Assembly (NCBI GenBank): GCA_018823325.1 | Contig: JAHJIJ010000034.1 | Coordinates: 1-64,000 of the forward strand | DNA length: 64,000 nt | Reading direction: 5' to 3' | Source: Alphaproteobacteria bacterium | Lineage (GTDB): Bacteria > Pseudomonadota > Alphaproteobacteria > Sphingomonadales > Sphingomonadaceae | Part shown: positions 11,199-19,459 of the stretch, one piece after another | Layout of the letters: each line of letters opens with the position of its first letter | How positions within the stretch are numbered: position 1 is the stretch's first letter | The notes under the pieces: generated by a model | Database searches by the model: none | Told to the model about the DNA's origin: nothing | The model's input: only the letters and a program-made list of their open reading frames with translations | Program-made: the position numbers and the translations under genes

Positions 11199-11245
11199 AT
11201 TTGCAAACGACTCTCAAATCGGAGTAAATCAGTCTGATTGCGCAA
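11199..11245 (-). promoter_or_regulatory. Candidate suf promoter/operator
   Basis: The 47 bases before the Rrf2 gene include, on the minus strand, GACTGATTTACTCCGATTTG followed by AGAGTC. Outer GACT/AGTC and inner ACTC/GAG arms give partial dyad symmetry, and an AT-rich stretch follows. This is where an Rrf2 protein would be expected to bind. Assignment is by position and symmetry only. Confidence 0.35.
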
Positions 11246-11351
11246 ATGGGCTGCAAGGCGACGGAAATCAACCCCGAAAGCGGGGGAATGCATTGGCCGC
11301 CAGCATATGTTGCATCGCTGCCATCATCGCCACCGCTGCCGCGGGGGCGGA

Positions 11352-12230
11352 TCAGCTGATCTGGCTCAGCCGGGAAATGCCGTCTTTCAGGTCCGCGCGT
11401 TTCATGGAGAGGCGGATGACGATGCTCGCCCGCTCGCGCAGTTCCGTGGGCGTGAGCCCGGTAAAATGCTTCATCTCGCGGATGAAATGCGACTGATCGT
11501 AGAAAGCGTCGCCGCTCACTTCCGCCCAGTCCAGCTCTTCGCGCGCCAGCACCTGTGCGCAGCGCAGCGCGCGATATTTGCGAGCCAGATATTTGGGCGG
11601 CGCGCCGTACAGCCGGTTGCACCAGCGCGCGAGCTGGCGCGCAGAGAGGCCGGTCGCCTCCTGCAACGCTTCCACGCGCGGCGACTGCTCATTGGCCAGC
11701 CAGCGGTCAACTTCCTCGACGAAGCGGCGCTCGCCCTCAGAAACAGGGTGGAGATGCGCCCGCACGAACGCCCAGAAAGCGTCCGCACCCCGGGCAGGGT
11801 CCTCGGTCGCCCGCAACGTGCTGAGCATGTCGCGCCAGGCGGGGCCGAACCGCGTCGCCAGATCCGCGACATCATCCGCCGCAGCATCGGCATCCCCCGC
11901 CCGCAACGCGGCCCAGCCGAGCGGCAGCACGGTGACGCCGACGACCTGCATCGGCCCCTGCACATCGAAATGGGTGGCCATGCTGGTCGGGCCGAGCAGG
12001 CAGCATTCCGGCGTTGCGACGGTGCGGCCGTCGCCAAAATGATAGGAGCCGACACCCGCCAGCATGAAACGGATCTGCGCGAAATCGGCCCTTGTATGGT
12101 CGGCGACGCGCGGGCGATCCGCCGTGAACAGATACATCGCGCCGAAATATGTCGCCAGATCGGCCGGCGGCACGAAATAGCTGAGCGCGACCATGTCGGC
12201 CGCATCGGCAACGGAGAATCTGTGACGCAT
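11352..12230 (-). CDS. AraC-family transcriptional regulator
   Basis: The C-terminal ~100 residues carry two helix-turn-helix motifs of the AraC/XylS type (GLSARQLARWCNRLYG, then QSHFIREMKHFTGLTPTELR). The N-terminal ~180 residues resemble the sensor domain seen in DUF6597-type AraC proteins. ATG at 12230 (MRHRFSVADAADM) is chosen because the extra 43 residues from 12359 look non-conserved. The target genes are unknown; it is separated from both neighbours. Confidence 0.85.
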   Translation of the reverse strand: MRHRFSVADAADMVALSYFVPPADLATYFGAMYLFTADRPRVADHTRADFAQIRFMLAGVGSYHFGDGRTVATPECCLLGPTSMATHFDVQGPMQVVGVTVLPLGWAALRAGDADAAADDVADLATRFGPAWRDMLSTLRATEDPARGADAFWAFVRAHLHPVSEGERRFVEEVDRWLANEQSPRVEALQEATGLSARQLARWCNRLYGAPPKYLARKYRALRCAQVLAREELDWAEVSGDAFYDQSHFIREMKHFTGLTPTELRERASIVIRLSMKRADLKDGISRLSQIS

Positions 12231-12370
12231 GCGCGACCCTGACCACTCTCCAAAGGGATCAAACTCCGAGCCGCCCCCTTGCTTCAGGTGGCATTTCGGC
12301 AGGGCCAAAGCCATGCGAAAGCACGCCCCACCCAGCAGTTCTTCTGGCATGATTCCCATGACCGGAAAAT

Positions 12371-12410
12371 GAAAAAAGCGGTCCGGCAGGCAAAAAGCCC
12401 GCCAGACCGC
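12371..12410 (-). terminator. Strong Rho-independent terminator on the minus strand
   Basis: A 14-bp stem (arms 12378-12391 and 12397-12410) pairs completely on the minus strand if two G-U pairs are allowed, with a 5-base loop. It is followed by six Ts. No annotated minus-strand gene precedes it except the candidate small gene/RNA at 12410-12571. Confidence 0.8.
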
Positions 12411-12571
12411 TAAAGTTCAAGGTCTCCAAGCCACATGACTTTGAGCCCTTCGGGTCGCAGTTTCGCTCTAGACCGATTCGCGGCGTTTGGATTGGACGGA
12501 ATCGTCACAGCAGCAAACGACCCGAAGTCATGACGCCACGGCCTGACCTGATCCCCTGTCACCGATCTCAT
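12410..12571 (-). ncRNA. Candidate structured small RNA or 53-residue small protein
   Basis: Two readings fit. As RNA: the transcript would contain 15 paired bases between 12518-12532 and 12434-12457 (interrupted by a 9-base bulge) and ends directly in a strong terminator. As protein: an ATG at 12571 with AGGG 7 bases upstream opens 53 codons ending KVMWLGDLEL, with the stop inside the terminator stem. Codon third positions are less GC-rich than in the neighbouring genes, which favours RNA. It is divergent from pyrD, whose ATG is 48 bases away. Confidence 0.4.
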
Positions 12572-12618
12572 ATTCCGGCCCTTTGACCGCTCCGTCCGGC
12601 GCTGGCATAGCGCGCGGC

Positions 12619-13656
12619 ATGTACAGACAGCTCCGCCCTCTTCTGTTCGCGCTCGATGCGGAGCGCGCCCATGGCCTTGCAATGGCGGCGCTGCGCCTGC
12701 CCCTGCCCTCCGCGCCGGCACCGGACCCGATCCTCGCTCAGCGCCAGTTCGGGCTGGATTTCGCCAGCCCCGTCGGCCTTGCTGCCGGGTTCGACAAGAA
12801 TGGCGAGGTGGTTCACCGCGTCGGCGCACTCGGTTTCGGCTTCGCCGAGCTGGGCACGCTCACGCCGCGCCCGCAAGCCGGCAACCCCCGCCCGCGCATC
12901 TTCCGGCTTGTCGAGGATGGCGGCATCATCAACCGGCTGGGGTTCAACAATGGCGGCCAGGCTGCGGCCTGCGCCCGGCTCGGGCGGCGGGGGAAGCCGG
13001 AAAAGCTGGTTATCGGCATCAACATCGGCGCCAACAAGGACACCGAGGACCGGATCGCGGATTATGAGGAGGGCGTGCGGGCGATGAGCCCTCATGCCGA
13101 TTATCTTACCGTCAACATCTCCTCGCCCAACACGCCCGGCCTGCGCGCCCTGCAGGATCGCGGCGCGCTCGATGCGCTGCTTGGCCGGGTGATGGCCGCG
13201 CGCGCCGGCGACGGCCCGCCCATATTGCTCAAGGTCGCGCCCGATCTGGAACCGGCGGACATTGACGACATTGCCGAGCTGGCCCTCCTTCACCGCATCG
13301 ACGGGCTGATCGTGAGCAACACGACGATCAGCCGCCCCGCCACGCTGCACGCGCCCAACGCGACCGAGTCCGGCGGCCTCTCCGGCGCACCGCTGCACGA
13401 CCTGGCACTGGCCCGCCTGCGCGATTTCCGTCAGCGCCTTGGCGATCGCCTGCCCTTGATCGGCGTGGGCGGCATCAGCAATGCCCAGCAGGCCTATGCC
13501 CGCATCCGCGCCGGAGCGAGCCTCATCCAGCTCTATTCGGCGCTGGTCTATGAAGGTCCCTATCTGCCCGCGCGCATCAATGCCGGCCTGGCCGATCTGT
13601 TGCGGCGGGACGGCTTCACCTCGATCACGGAGGCCGTCGGCGCCGACGCGCCCTGA
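12619..13656 (+). CDS. pyrD: Dihydroorotate dehydrogenase (quinone), class 2
   Basis: The 345-residue FMN enzyme oxidises dihydroorotate to orotate in pyrimidine synthesis, passing electrons to quinone at the inner membrane. Visible family motifs are GFDKNGE, INRLGFNN, the catalytic-serine loop VNISSPNTPGLR, IVSNTT, GVGGI and QLYSALVYEGP. The N-terminal helix MYRQLRPLLFALDAERAH is the class 2 membrane-association region, which sets the ATG at 12619 rather than a TTG at 12583. Confidence 0.96.
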   Translation: MYRQLRPLLFALDAERAHGLAMAALRLPLPSAPAPDPILAQRQFGLDFASPVGLAAGFDKNGEVVHRVGALGFGFAELGTLTPRPQAGNPRPRIFRLVEDGGIINRLGFNNGGQAAACARLGRRGKPEKLVIGINIGANKDTEDRIADYEEGVRAMSPHADYLTVNISSPNTPGLRALQDRGALDALLGRVMAARAGDGPPILLKVAPDLEPADIDDIAELALLHRIDGLIVSNTTISRPATLHAPNATESGGLSGAPLHDLALARLRDFRQRLGDRLPLIGVGGISNAQQAYARIRAGASLIQLYSALVYEGPYLPARINAGLADLLRRDGFTSITEAVGADAP

Positions 13657-13818
13657 GGCCGCCAGCACGGCAGCGTCCAGGCCGCCGCGCTGTGGCGAAA
13701 CGGCACCGGCCGCGATGAGGCAATCATCCCTTCATGCGGGCCGTGCATGATCCACATTGCCTTTGCGCGGCTTTTGCGATGTGGTTGCGCGGCATGAACT
13801 GAACGGATTGCCTCGCTT

Positions 13819-15021
13819 ATGGACACCCCGCCCCAGCCGACCCGCACCATCGAGGATCATTTCTTCCTTGCGCTGGTCGTCCTCATCACGGTCGCGTTCG
13901 GGCTCATCATCGAGCCCTATTTCCTGGCGATCCTCTGGGGCGTGATCATCGCCATCCTGTTCCAGCCCGTTCATCGCGAGATTCTGGGCATCATGCCGCG
14001 CCGGCGCAGCACGGCCGCCGCCATCACGCTGCTGCTCATCATCGCGCTGGTCATCGTGCCTGCCCTGCTGCTCACGATCGCGCTCATTCAGGAAGCGAGC
14101 ATCTATTATGGCCGCATCCAGTCCGGCGAGATCAATTTCGCGCGGTTGTTCGATGATCTGCGCGCCAGCATGCCCACCTGGTCCGAAACGTATCTTGAGC
14201 GCTATGGCCTCGACAATTTCGATGCCGCGCAGGAGCGGCTGCGCGAGGCGGTGGCGAACAGCTTCCAGTTCATTGCCGCCCAGGCCGTCAACATCGGCCA
14301 GGGCGCATTCAGCCTGTTCGTGGCGCTCACTGTCATGCTGTACCTCACTTATTTCCTGCTGCGTGATGGCGATGAGCTGGCCGAGCGGGTGATCAGCCGC
14401 ACGCCGCTGCGCGCCGGCCCGCGCCGCGAGTTGCTGCGCCAGTTCGTGCTGGTGATCCGCGCCACGGTGAAAGGCAGCATCATCGTCGCCATCGTGCAGG
14501 GTCTGATCGGCGGCGTGGTGTTCTGGATGCTCGGTGTGGAGGGTGCGCTGCTCTGGGGCGTGCTGATGGGCTTCTTCTCGCTGCTCCCGGCGGTCGGCAC
14601 CGGCCTCGTCTGGGTGCCGGTGGCGATCTACCTGTTTGTCAGCGGATCGATGGTGCAGGCGTTCATCCTCGTCTTCTGCGGCCTCTTCGTCATCGGGCTG
14701 GTCGACAACATCCTGCGGCCGATCCTCGTCGGGCGGGATACGCGGATGCCGGATTATGTGGTGCTCATCACCACATTGGGCGGTCTCCAGCTCTTCGGCT
14801 TCAGCGGGCTGGTGATCGGACCGGTGATCGCCGCGCTGTTCATCGCGACCTGGACCATCGTGGCGGGGATGCGCGAGCATGAGGATGCGACGCTTCCGGT
14901 CGCCAAGCCGGCAGAGCTGCCGGATGCCGCCGCCGTGCCGGTCGGCGAAGTGGAAGCGCGGATCGCCGCACAGGCGCAGGATGGCCCTGAAACCGCGTCG
15001 CCAACGCCACAAGGCGGTTGA
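13819..15021 (+). CDS. AI-2E family transporter (PerM/TqsA-like permease)
   Basis: The 400-residue integral membrane protein has about eight hydrophobic segments and the family pattern: an N-terminal helix pair, a large soluble-looking loop (~residues 90-150) and a helix-rich C-terminal half with GVLMGFFSLLPAVGTGLVWVP and DNILRPILVG. The last ~50 residues form a polar Ala/Pro-rich tail. Family members export small molecules or ions; the substrate here is unknown. A second, divergent family member is at 16412. Confidence 0.88.
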   Translation: MDTPPQPTRTIEDHFFLALVVLITVAFGLIIEPYFLAILWGVIIAILFQPVHREILGIMPRRRSTAAAITLLLIIALVIVPALLLTIALIQEASIYYGRIQSGEINFARLFDDLRASMPTWSETYLERYGLDNFDAAQERLREAVANSFQFIAAQAVNIGQGAFSLFVALTVMLYLTYFLLRDGDELAERVISRTPLRAGPRRELLRQFVLVIRATVKGSIIVAIVQGLIGGVVFWMLGVEGALLWGVLMGFFSLLPAVGTGLVWVPVAIYLFVSGSMVQAFILVFCGLFVIGLVDNILRPILVGRDTRMPDYVVLITTLGGLQLFGFSGLVIGPVIAALFIATWTIVAGMREHEDATLPVAKPAELPDAAAVPVGEVEARIAAQAQDGPETASPTPQGG

Positions 15022-15126
15022 CGCTATCACCGATCACGGCTAATGGCCCGGCCTTCGCGCGCCTGCGGCTTCCGCCTGGCGAGTCGGGCCGCGCGCCCAA
15101 AAACAGTTTCGAGTTCGAGGAATTTC

Positions 15127-15390
15127 ATGGCCAATACGCCGCAGGCAAAGAAGCGCATTCGTCGCAACGCACGTCGCGCCGAGATCAACGGTAGCCGCAT
15201 GAGCCGCATTCGTACCCTCGTGAAGAAGGTCGAGACCGCGGTCGCAGCGGGTGACAAGTCGGCAGCGCAGGAAGCCCTGAGCGCCGCTCAGCCCGAAATG
15301 GCCCGTGGCGTCGCCCGCGGCGTGCTCCACAAGAACACCGCCTCGCGCAAGTTCAGCCGCCTGACCAAGAGCGTTGCCGCGCTCGCCTGA
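15127..15390 (+). CDS. rpsT: 30S ribosomal protein S20
   Basis: The 87-residue basic protein begins [14 protein letters not shown], the standard S20 start, and ends in an Ala-rich helix. The frame is open upstream but that extension is not conserved. It is monocistronic with its own terminator. Confidence 0.97.
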   Translation: MANTPQAKKRIRRNARRAEINGSRMSRIRTLVKKVETAVAAGDKSAAQEALSAAQPEMARGVARGVLHKNTASRKFSRLTKSVAALA

Positions 15391-15419
15391 GCACGCACGC
15401 AGCGTCTGAAACAAGAAAC

Positions 15420-15446
15420 GGCGTCGGATTTCCCGGCGCCTTTTTT
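15420..15446 (+). terminator. Rho-independent terminator of rpsT
   Basis: An 8-bp stem (15420-15427 with 15433-15440, one G-U pair) is followed by six Ts, 30 bases after the rpsT stop. Confidence 0.85.
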
Positions 15447-15471
15447 GTTGCCCGGCGCGCGCAGCCGATTC

Positions 15472-15912
15472 TCATCGCAGCACAGCCAGCACCTCGTTCA
15501 TCGCCGCGCGCAAAGCGGCGAGACGTTCGGCCCCCAGCGCGTCGCGCAGCTCGGCCTCGGCCTCCAGGCTCAGCCGCGTGAGCGTGGCGACGGCCTCCTG
15601 CCCCCGCTCGGTCAGCCGCACCAGCTTGGCGCGGCCATCACTCGGGTCCGGACTCATGGCTACATAGCCCAGCCGCGCAAGGCTGTCGGTCAGATAGCCC
15701 ATGCTCTGCTTGGTCATGCCCGCCCGCTCGGCAAGCGTCACGACCCGCGAACCTTCGGCATCGATATGGCGCAGAACGCTGGAATGGGCGGGCCGCAGAT
15801 CCGCAAAGCCACAGTCCCGGGCGCGCGCATAGATCCGCTCGCGCATCTGCTCATAGGCCGCGCTGAACAGTTGCGCGAGCCGCTCGTCCGTCCTGCCGAT
15901 TGCATCACTCAT
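15472..15912 (-). CDS. MarR-family transcriptional regulator
   Basis: The 146-residue winged-helix protein has the MarR recognition region TLAERAGMTKQSMGYLTDSL and the wing SPDPSDGRAKLVRLTERG. ATG at 15912 (MSDAIGRTDE) is chosen over an upstream start at 15954, which would lie inside the divergent promoter. It is divergent from the NTF2-fold gene at 15988, and a perfect palindrome between them is its probable operator, so it likely represses both. Confidence 0.88.
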   Translation of the reverse strand: MSDAIGRTDERLAQLFSAAYEQMRERIYARARDCGFADLRPAHSSVLRHIDAEGSRVVTLAERAGMTKQSMGYLTDSLARLGYVAMSPDPSDGRAKLVRLTERGQEAVATLTRLSLEAEAELRDALGAERLAALRAAMNEVLAVLR

Positions 15913-15920
15913 GCGCCCAG

Positions 15921-15950
15921 TTGACACAAGACAGAATGTCTGTCTATATC
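15921..15950 (+). promoter_or_regulatory. Promoter with embedded MarR-type palindromic operator
   Basis: TTGACA (15921-15926) and TATATC (15945-15950) form a -35/-10 pair with an 18-base spacer. The spacer holds the perfect 7-3-7 palindrome AGACAGAATGTCTGTCT (15929-15945). A dimeric MarR protein bound there would block RNA polymerase. The site is 17 bases from the marR start codon and about 38 bases from the divergent gene. Confidence 0.65.
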
Positions 15951-15987
15951 GCATTTAGACAGTTTACCTGACTAGATGGAGCGTGCG

Positions 15988-16386
15988 ATGGGGGTGATCG
16001 AACATAATCTGGCAGTCGCGGATGAGCATATCCGCAACGAAGGCGTCGATCCGGCGCTGGTGATGGGGCTCTATACCGACGACATCGTGCTCGAGATTCC
16101 GGGTCGCGGTCTGCGCTTTGACAGCAAGGCAGCGATCGAGGCGAATTATCGCCGCATGTTCGGTTCGCTCGCGGACATCGAAATCATCCCGCTCGACCGC
16201 TTCGCCACGGAGGCGCGCGTTGTCGATGACTGCCTCGTGCGCTTCCGCCTGACGGGCGACGGCATGACCAACGCGCCAGTGCCGGTCGGATGCCGCGCCG
16301 AACTGCGCCTCCTCCACGTCTTCCACATGCGCGACGGCAAGATCGCGCGGGAAATCGTCCATGAGCAATGGACGCGACTGGACTGA
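15988..16386 (+). CDS. NTF2-like / SnoaL-fold protein
   Basis: The ~132-residue single-domain protein has the cone-shaped NTF2-fold pattern (YTDDIVLEIPGRGLRFDSKAAIEANYRRMF and HVFHMRDGKIAREIVHEQW). Such proteins are small-molecule isomerases, hydrolases or binding proteins. GGAG at 15978 is well placed for the ATG at 15988; an ATG at 15976 in the same frame is possible. Its promoter carries the MarR palindrome, so it is probably induced by the MarR ligand, perhaps an aromatic compound. Confidence 0.8.
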   Translation: MGVIEHNLAVADEHIRNEGVDPALVMGLYTDDIVLEIPGRGLRFDSKAAIEANYRRMFGSLADIEIIPLDRFATEARVVDDCLVRFRLTGDGMTNAPVPVGCRAELRLLHVFHMRDGKIAREIVHEQWTRLD

Positions 16387-16411
16387 GGGCCTCTGACCCT
16401 CAGGCCCGGCC

Positions 16412-17485
16412 TCAATCCTGCCCGGCGATCTTGATCTTCTTGCCAAGCAGCGTGCGCACATAGAGGCGCTGCACCATCACATAGACGACGACCGTGAGCG
16501 GCGCGGCGAGCAGCACGCCCATGAAGCCGAAGAGCAGCCCCGCTGCCACCACGGCGAAGAGCAGCACGGCAGGCGGCACGTCCACCGCCTGCTTCTGGAT
16601 CATCGGCTGGAGCAGATTGCCCTGCAATTGCTGGATGACGAGGAACAGCAGCGTGGTCCACAAAGCCGTCATCGGCGAGACGGTGAAGGCCAGCAGCACC
16701 GCCGGCACGCCGGAAATGATCGGGCCGATCATCGGGATCACGTCCAGCAGGCCCGCAATGATGCCAAGCCCGCCCGCTGCCGGCACGCCAAGCAGCGACA
16801 GGCCCGCCCAGGTGAAGATGCCGACGACAACCGAGGAAACCGCCTGCCCCATCATCCAGCCGCGCAGGCCCCGTGCCGCATCGTCGAGCGCCTCGCCGAG
16901 CGGCCCTTCGGCCCGGTGCGGCATGAGCAAAATGAGCCCGCGCCGATACACTGCCGGATCGCTGGCAATGAAGATCGCGCCGACGAACAGCAGCACGATA
17001 TTGGCAAGGCCGCTGCCCGCCGTCATGGCATAGCCGCCGGCCTGCGAGAGCAGATTGGAGACATCGCCCTGCCCCTGCTCGATCAGGCCCCGCGCCGTCT
17101 CGCCCAGCCCGGCCCGCTCCAGCAATGCTTGCACCTGATCGATCGCCGGAGGGATGCTCTCGCGGATCGTATCAAACTCGCCGACGATCTGCGTGCCGAA
17201 CAGCGTGAAGGCCCCGATGATGACGGCCAGCATGGCAAAGACCGCCACCGCCAGCGCCGCCCCGCGCCGCATGCCGGGAATGCGGCAGATGAAGCCGGTC
17301 ATTGCATCCAGAATGGCCGCCAGCACGAGCGCGGCGAAGACCAGCAGCAACAGGCCGGAGAGCTTGATCAGCAGCCAGGCCGTGCCCGCCACTGCAAGCA
17401 CGATCACCGCACCCATGGCGATCCGCGCCGCCGGGCTGCGCCGTTCCTGCGGCGCCTGCGCGCTCGCGCTCTCTTGTCCGGTCAC
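16412..17485 (-). CDS. AI-2E family transporter (second copy)
   Basis: The product is ~357 residues with eight predicted membrane helices and the family motifs LLDVIPMIGPIISGVPAVLLAF and IQQLQGNLLQPMIQ. The GTG at 17485 has GGGGGG directly upstream and is my preferred start; an ATG at 17521 would add 12 residues but has no Shine-Dalgarno sequence. Its sequence differs strongly from the copy at 13819, so this is not a recent duplication. Confidence 0.88.
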   Translation of the reverse strand: MTGQESASAQAPQERRSPAARIAMGAVIVLAVAGTAWLLIKLSGLLLLVFAALVLAAILDAMTGFICRIPGMRRGAALAVAVFAMLAVIIGAFTLFGTQIVGEFDTIRESIPPAIDQVQALLERAGLGETARGLIEQGQGDVSNLLSQAGGYAMTAGSGLANIVLLFVGAIFIASDPAVYRRGLILLMPHRAEGPLGEALDDAARGLRGWMMGQAVSSVVVGIFTWAGLSLLGVPAAGGLGIIAGLLDVIPMIGPIISGVPAVLLAFTVSPMTALWTTLLFLVIQQLQGNLLQPMIQKQAVDVPPAVLLFAVVAAGLLFGFMGVLLAAPLTVVVYVMVQRLYVRTLLGKKIKIAGQD

Positions 17486-17563
17486 TTCATCCCCCCAATG
17501 GCCCTGTGTGCTGCCTGTCATCTTAGCGCAGGTGCTGCTTAGCGAAAGTGCTTAGCGAACGCC

Positions 17564-18361
17564 TCACCAGCCGAAGCGCGCCGATCCGTTTGCCAGACTG
17601 CCTACCGGAACCGCCTGCAGCCGCCGGTAACGCGCTTCGATCAGGCTGAAAATGCCGAAGCCGAGCAGGCCGAGCGCCACGAGAATGTCCCAGGGACTGT
17701 TGAGCCACGCCAGCGCCTGCGACATGTCGCCCGCCTCGCTCGCCTGCGCCTCCAGCCCGGCGGAAAGCAGAAAGCCGCCGGTGATCATGAAGATCACGCC
17801 GCGCGCCGCATAGCCAAGCCGCCCGCTCCATTGCGCCCAGGCCTTGCGGGCGATCTGCGGTTCGAGATGATCGAGATAGCTGCCCTTGATCGCCTTGATG
17901 AGCTGATAGATGCCGGTGCCGATCAGCACGAGGCCGCCAATCGCAACGAGAATCCAGCCGCCCGGCATTTCGAGTGCGGTCTGCGTGCTTTCCTGCGCAC
18001 CGCCGCCGCTGCCACCGCCGGATGCACCCTGCATCAGCTTGATCGCCTGCCAGGCGAGGAACAGGTGAATGAGGCCGCTCGCGCCCGCGCCGGCCCGGCT
18101 GATCTTGCCCTTGGTGTCATCATCATGCCGCTCGATGTTAAACAGGGCATCGCTGAGGCGCCAGAGACCATAGCCGATCAGCCCCGCAGCCATCAGGCCG
18201 AGCAGCACCTTGCCGCCGCCATCGGCCAGATATTGCAGCGCGCCCGCCGGATCCTCTTCGCGGCCTGCCCGCAGCACCAGAAAGGCGATCACGATGTAGA
18301 GCGCCCCACGCGTGGCAAAGCCGATCCGCGTGAGAGTCGTCAGTCTGGCACTGCTGTTCAT
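17564..18361 (-). CDS. DUF1206 membrane protein
   Basis: The 265-residue protein has six hydrophobic helices in three tandem pairs, each starting with a Gly-rich RxGxAxRGxxY-like motif (RIGFATRGALYI, RAGAGASGLIHLF, RLGYAARGVIFM), which is the DUF1206 repeat. A Gly/Ser loop lies at ~115-130. GGGAGAG precedes the ATG at 18361. The function of the family is unknown. Confidence 0.88.
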   Translation of the reverse strand: MNSSARLTTLTRIGFATRGALYIVIAFLVLRAGREEDPAGALQYLADGGGKVLLGLMAAGLIGYGLWRLSDALFNIERHDDDTKGKISRAGAGASGLIHLFLAWQAIKLMQGASGGGSGGGAQESTQTALEMPGGWILVAIGGLVLIGTGIYQLIKAIKGSYLDHLEPQIARKAWAQWSGRLGYAARGVIFMITGGFLLSAGLEAQASEAGDMSQALAWLNSPWDILVALGLLGFGIFSLIEARYRRLQAVPVGSLANGSARFGW

Positions 18362-18430
18362 GAAGGTCTCTCCCTGTTCGACATGGTGAACGATCAGCAG
18401 AGAGTCGCGTTCCGGCAATGCGCCCAACCG

Positions 18431-18880
18431 TCAGTCGCTCTTCGCCGGGATGATGCTGATGTTGCCGTCCGTCTCCAGAATGGCGTGCTTGATCTGGTCG
18501 AGCCGTTCGAGCCCGTGCTGGCTGCGCCCGGCCATCATCACATCCTTGAGCGAGATGCGGGCGCGGGCGAGCGCGCGCTCGTCCTGCCGGCCATTGCCGA
18601 TCAGCAAAGTCGGTCGCCCGTCCATCACCTTCTCGAGCGTCGGCCAATATTCCTTGATGTAGGAGAGGCCGATATCGATGGTGAACAGGGTCACGATGAG
18701 GATCGCGGCATTCGCCACCGAGAAATCATCGCCCAGCAGCGCCTGCTGCGTGGTCTCCGCCACGATGAGCAGCAGCACCAGATCGAACGGCGTCATCTGC
18801 GCAAGGGCCCGTCGCCCGGTCAGCCGGACGATGATCAGCACCACGCAATAAATGGCCGCGCCGCGAAGAACGGAGTCCAT
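18431..18880 (-). CDS. DUF421 / YetF-type membrane protein
   Basis: The 149-residue protein has two to three N-terminal helices with the DUF421 signature RLTGRRALAQMTPFDLVLLLIVAE and a small soluble C-terminal domain (GRPTLLIGNGRQDERALARARISLKDVM). It starts 9 bases after the previous gene stops, so the two are co-transcribed. The family function is not established. Confidence 0.88.
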   Translation of the reverse strand: MDSVLRGAAIYCVVLIIVRLTGRRALAQMTPFDLVLLLIVAETTQQALLGDDFSVANAAILIVTLFTIDIGLSYIKEYWPTLEKVMDGRPTLLIGNGRQDERALARARISLKDVMMAGRSQHGLERLDQIKHAILETDGNISIIPAKSD

Positions 18881-18889
18881 GAGCCTCTC

Positions 18890-19393
18890 CTATGGCAGCA
18901 CGATGGGCGTCAGCCGCAGCGGCGGCGCCTCATCGATTCGCACGCGTAGCGGGGTCGCCATGGCGGGGCGCAGCGGGCGGACATGCATCACGATGCGGCG
19001 CGGGCCGTTGGCGGCACCAAGGTCGAACCGGTAGCGCAAGCCCATGGCCGTGGCCGCGCTGGCAGCGGGCACCGGCTGGATGACCTCCACCTCGAACACA
19101 TCGGAAAATGCGCGGTCGATCTCGACATGCGCCGTGCGCGCGCCGGAAGCGGGCAGCGTGATGCGGATGTCGTCGCTCGCGTCCCAGCGCGCCACGCGCG
19201 GATACTCGACCTCGCCGCCGGGGCCGGAGGCGCTCGCCCGTGAGAGCGGCCCGCCACTGCCGGTCAGGCCCGCCAGCGCCGCGATGACGATGAGCGCAAA
19301 GACCGCCCAGGCCCCGCGCTGCCAGCGCCAGTATCGCTCCTGAAAAGGCCGGTCGTCGTCGAGATCGAGTCCTTGGGTTCGCGCGCTGCTCAT
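18890..19393 (-). CDS. Hypothetical single-pass membrane protein
   Basis: The 167-residue protein has one membrane helix near residues 24-43 (WAVFALIVIAALAGLTG) and a C-terminal beta-rich domain of ~120 residues, presumably periplasmic. GGAGAG precedes the ATG at 19393. I do not recognise a family. It is in the same run as the DUF421 gene and directly downstream of the transglutaminase. Confidence 0.8.
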   Translation of the reverse strand: MSSARTQGLDLDDDRPFQERYWRWQRGAWAVFALIVIAALAGLTGSGGPLSRASASGPGGEVEYPRVARWDASDDIRITLPASGARTAHVEIDRAFSDVFEVEVIQPVPAASAATAMGLRYRFDLGAANGPRRIVMHVRPLRPAMATPLRVRIDEAPPLRLTPIVLP

Positions 19394-19459
19394 CGCCGTC
19401 ACTCTCCTCGCATCAGCAAGGAACAAGTGAATGGCGTGCGCGTCAGTTCCCGGTGCCGG

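Noticed and set aside
12410..12829. Longer 139-codon version of the small minus-strand frame, running into pyrD
   Set aside because: The upstream part overlaps the start of pyrD on the other strand and has no support; only the part after the ATG at 12571 is worth considering.
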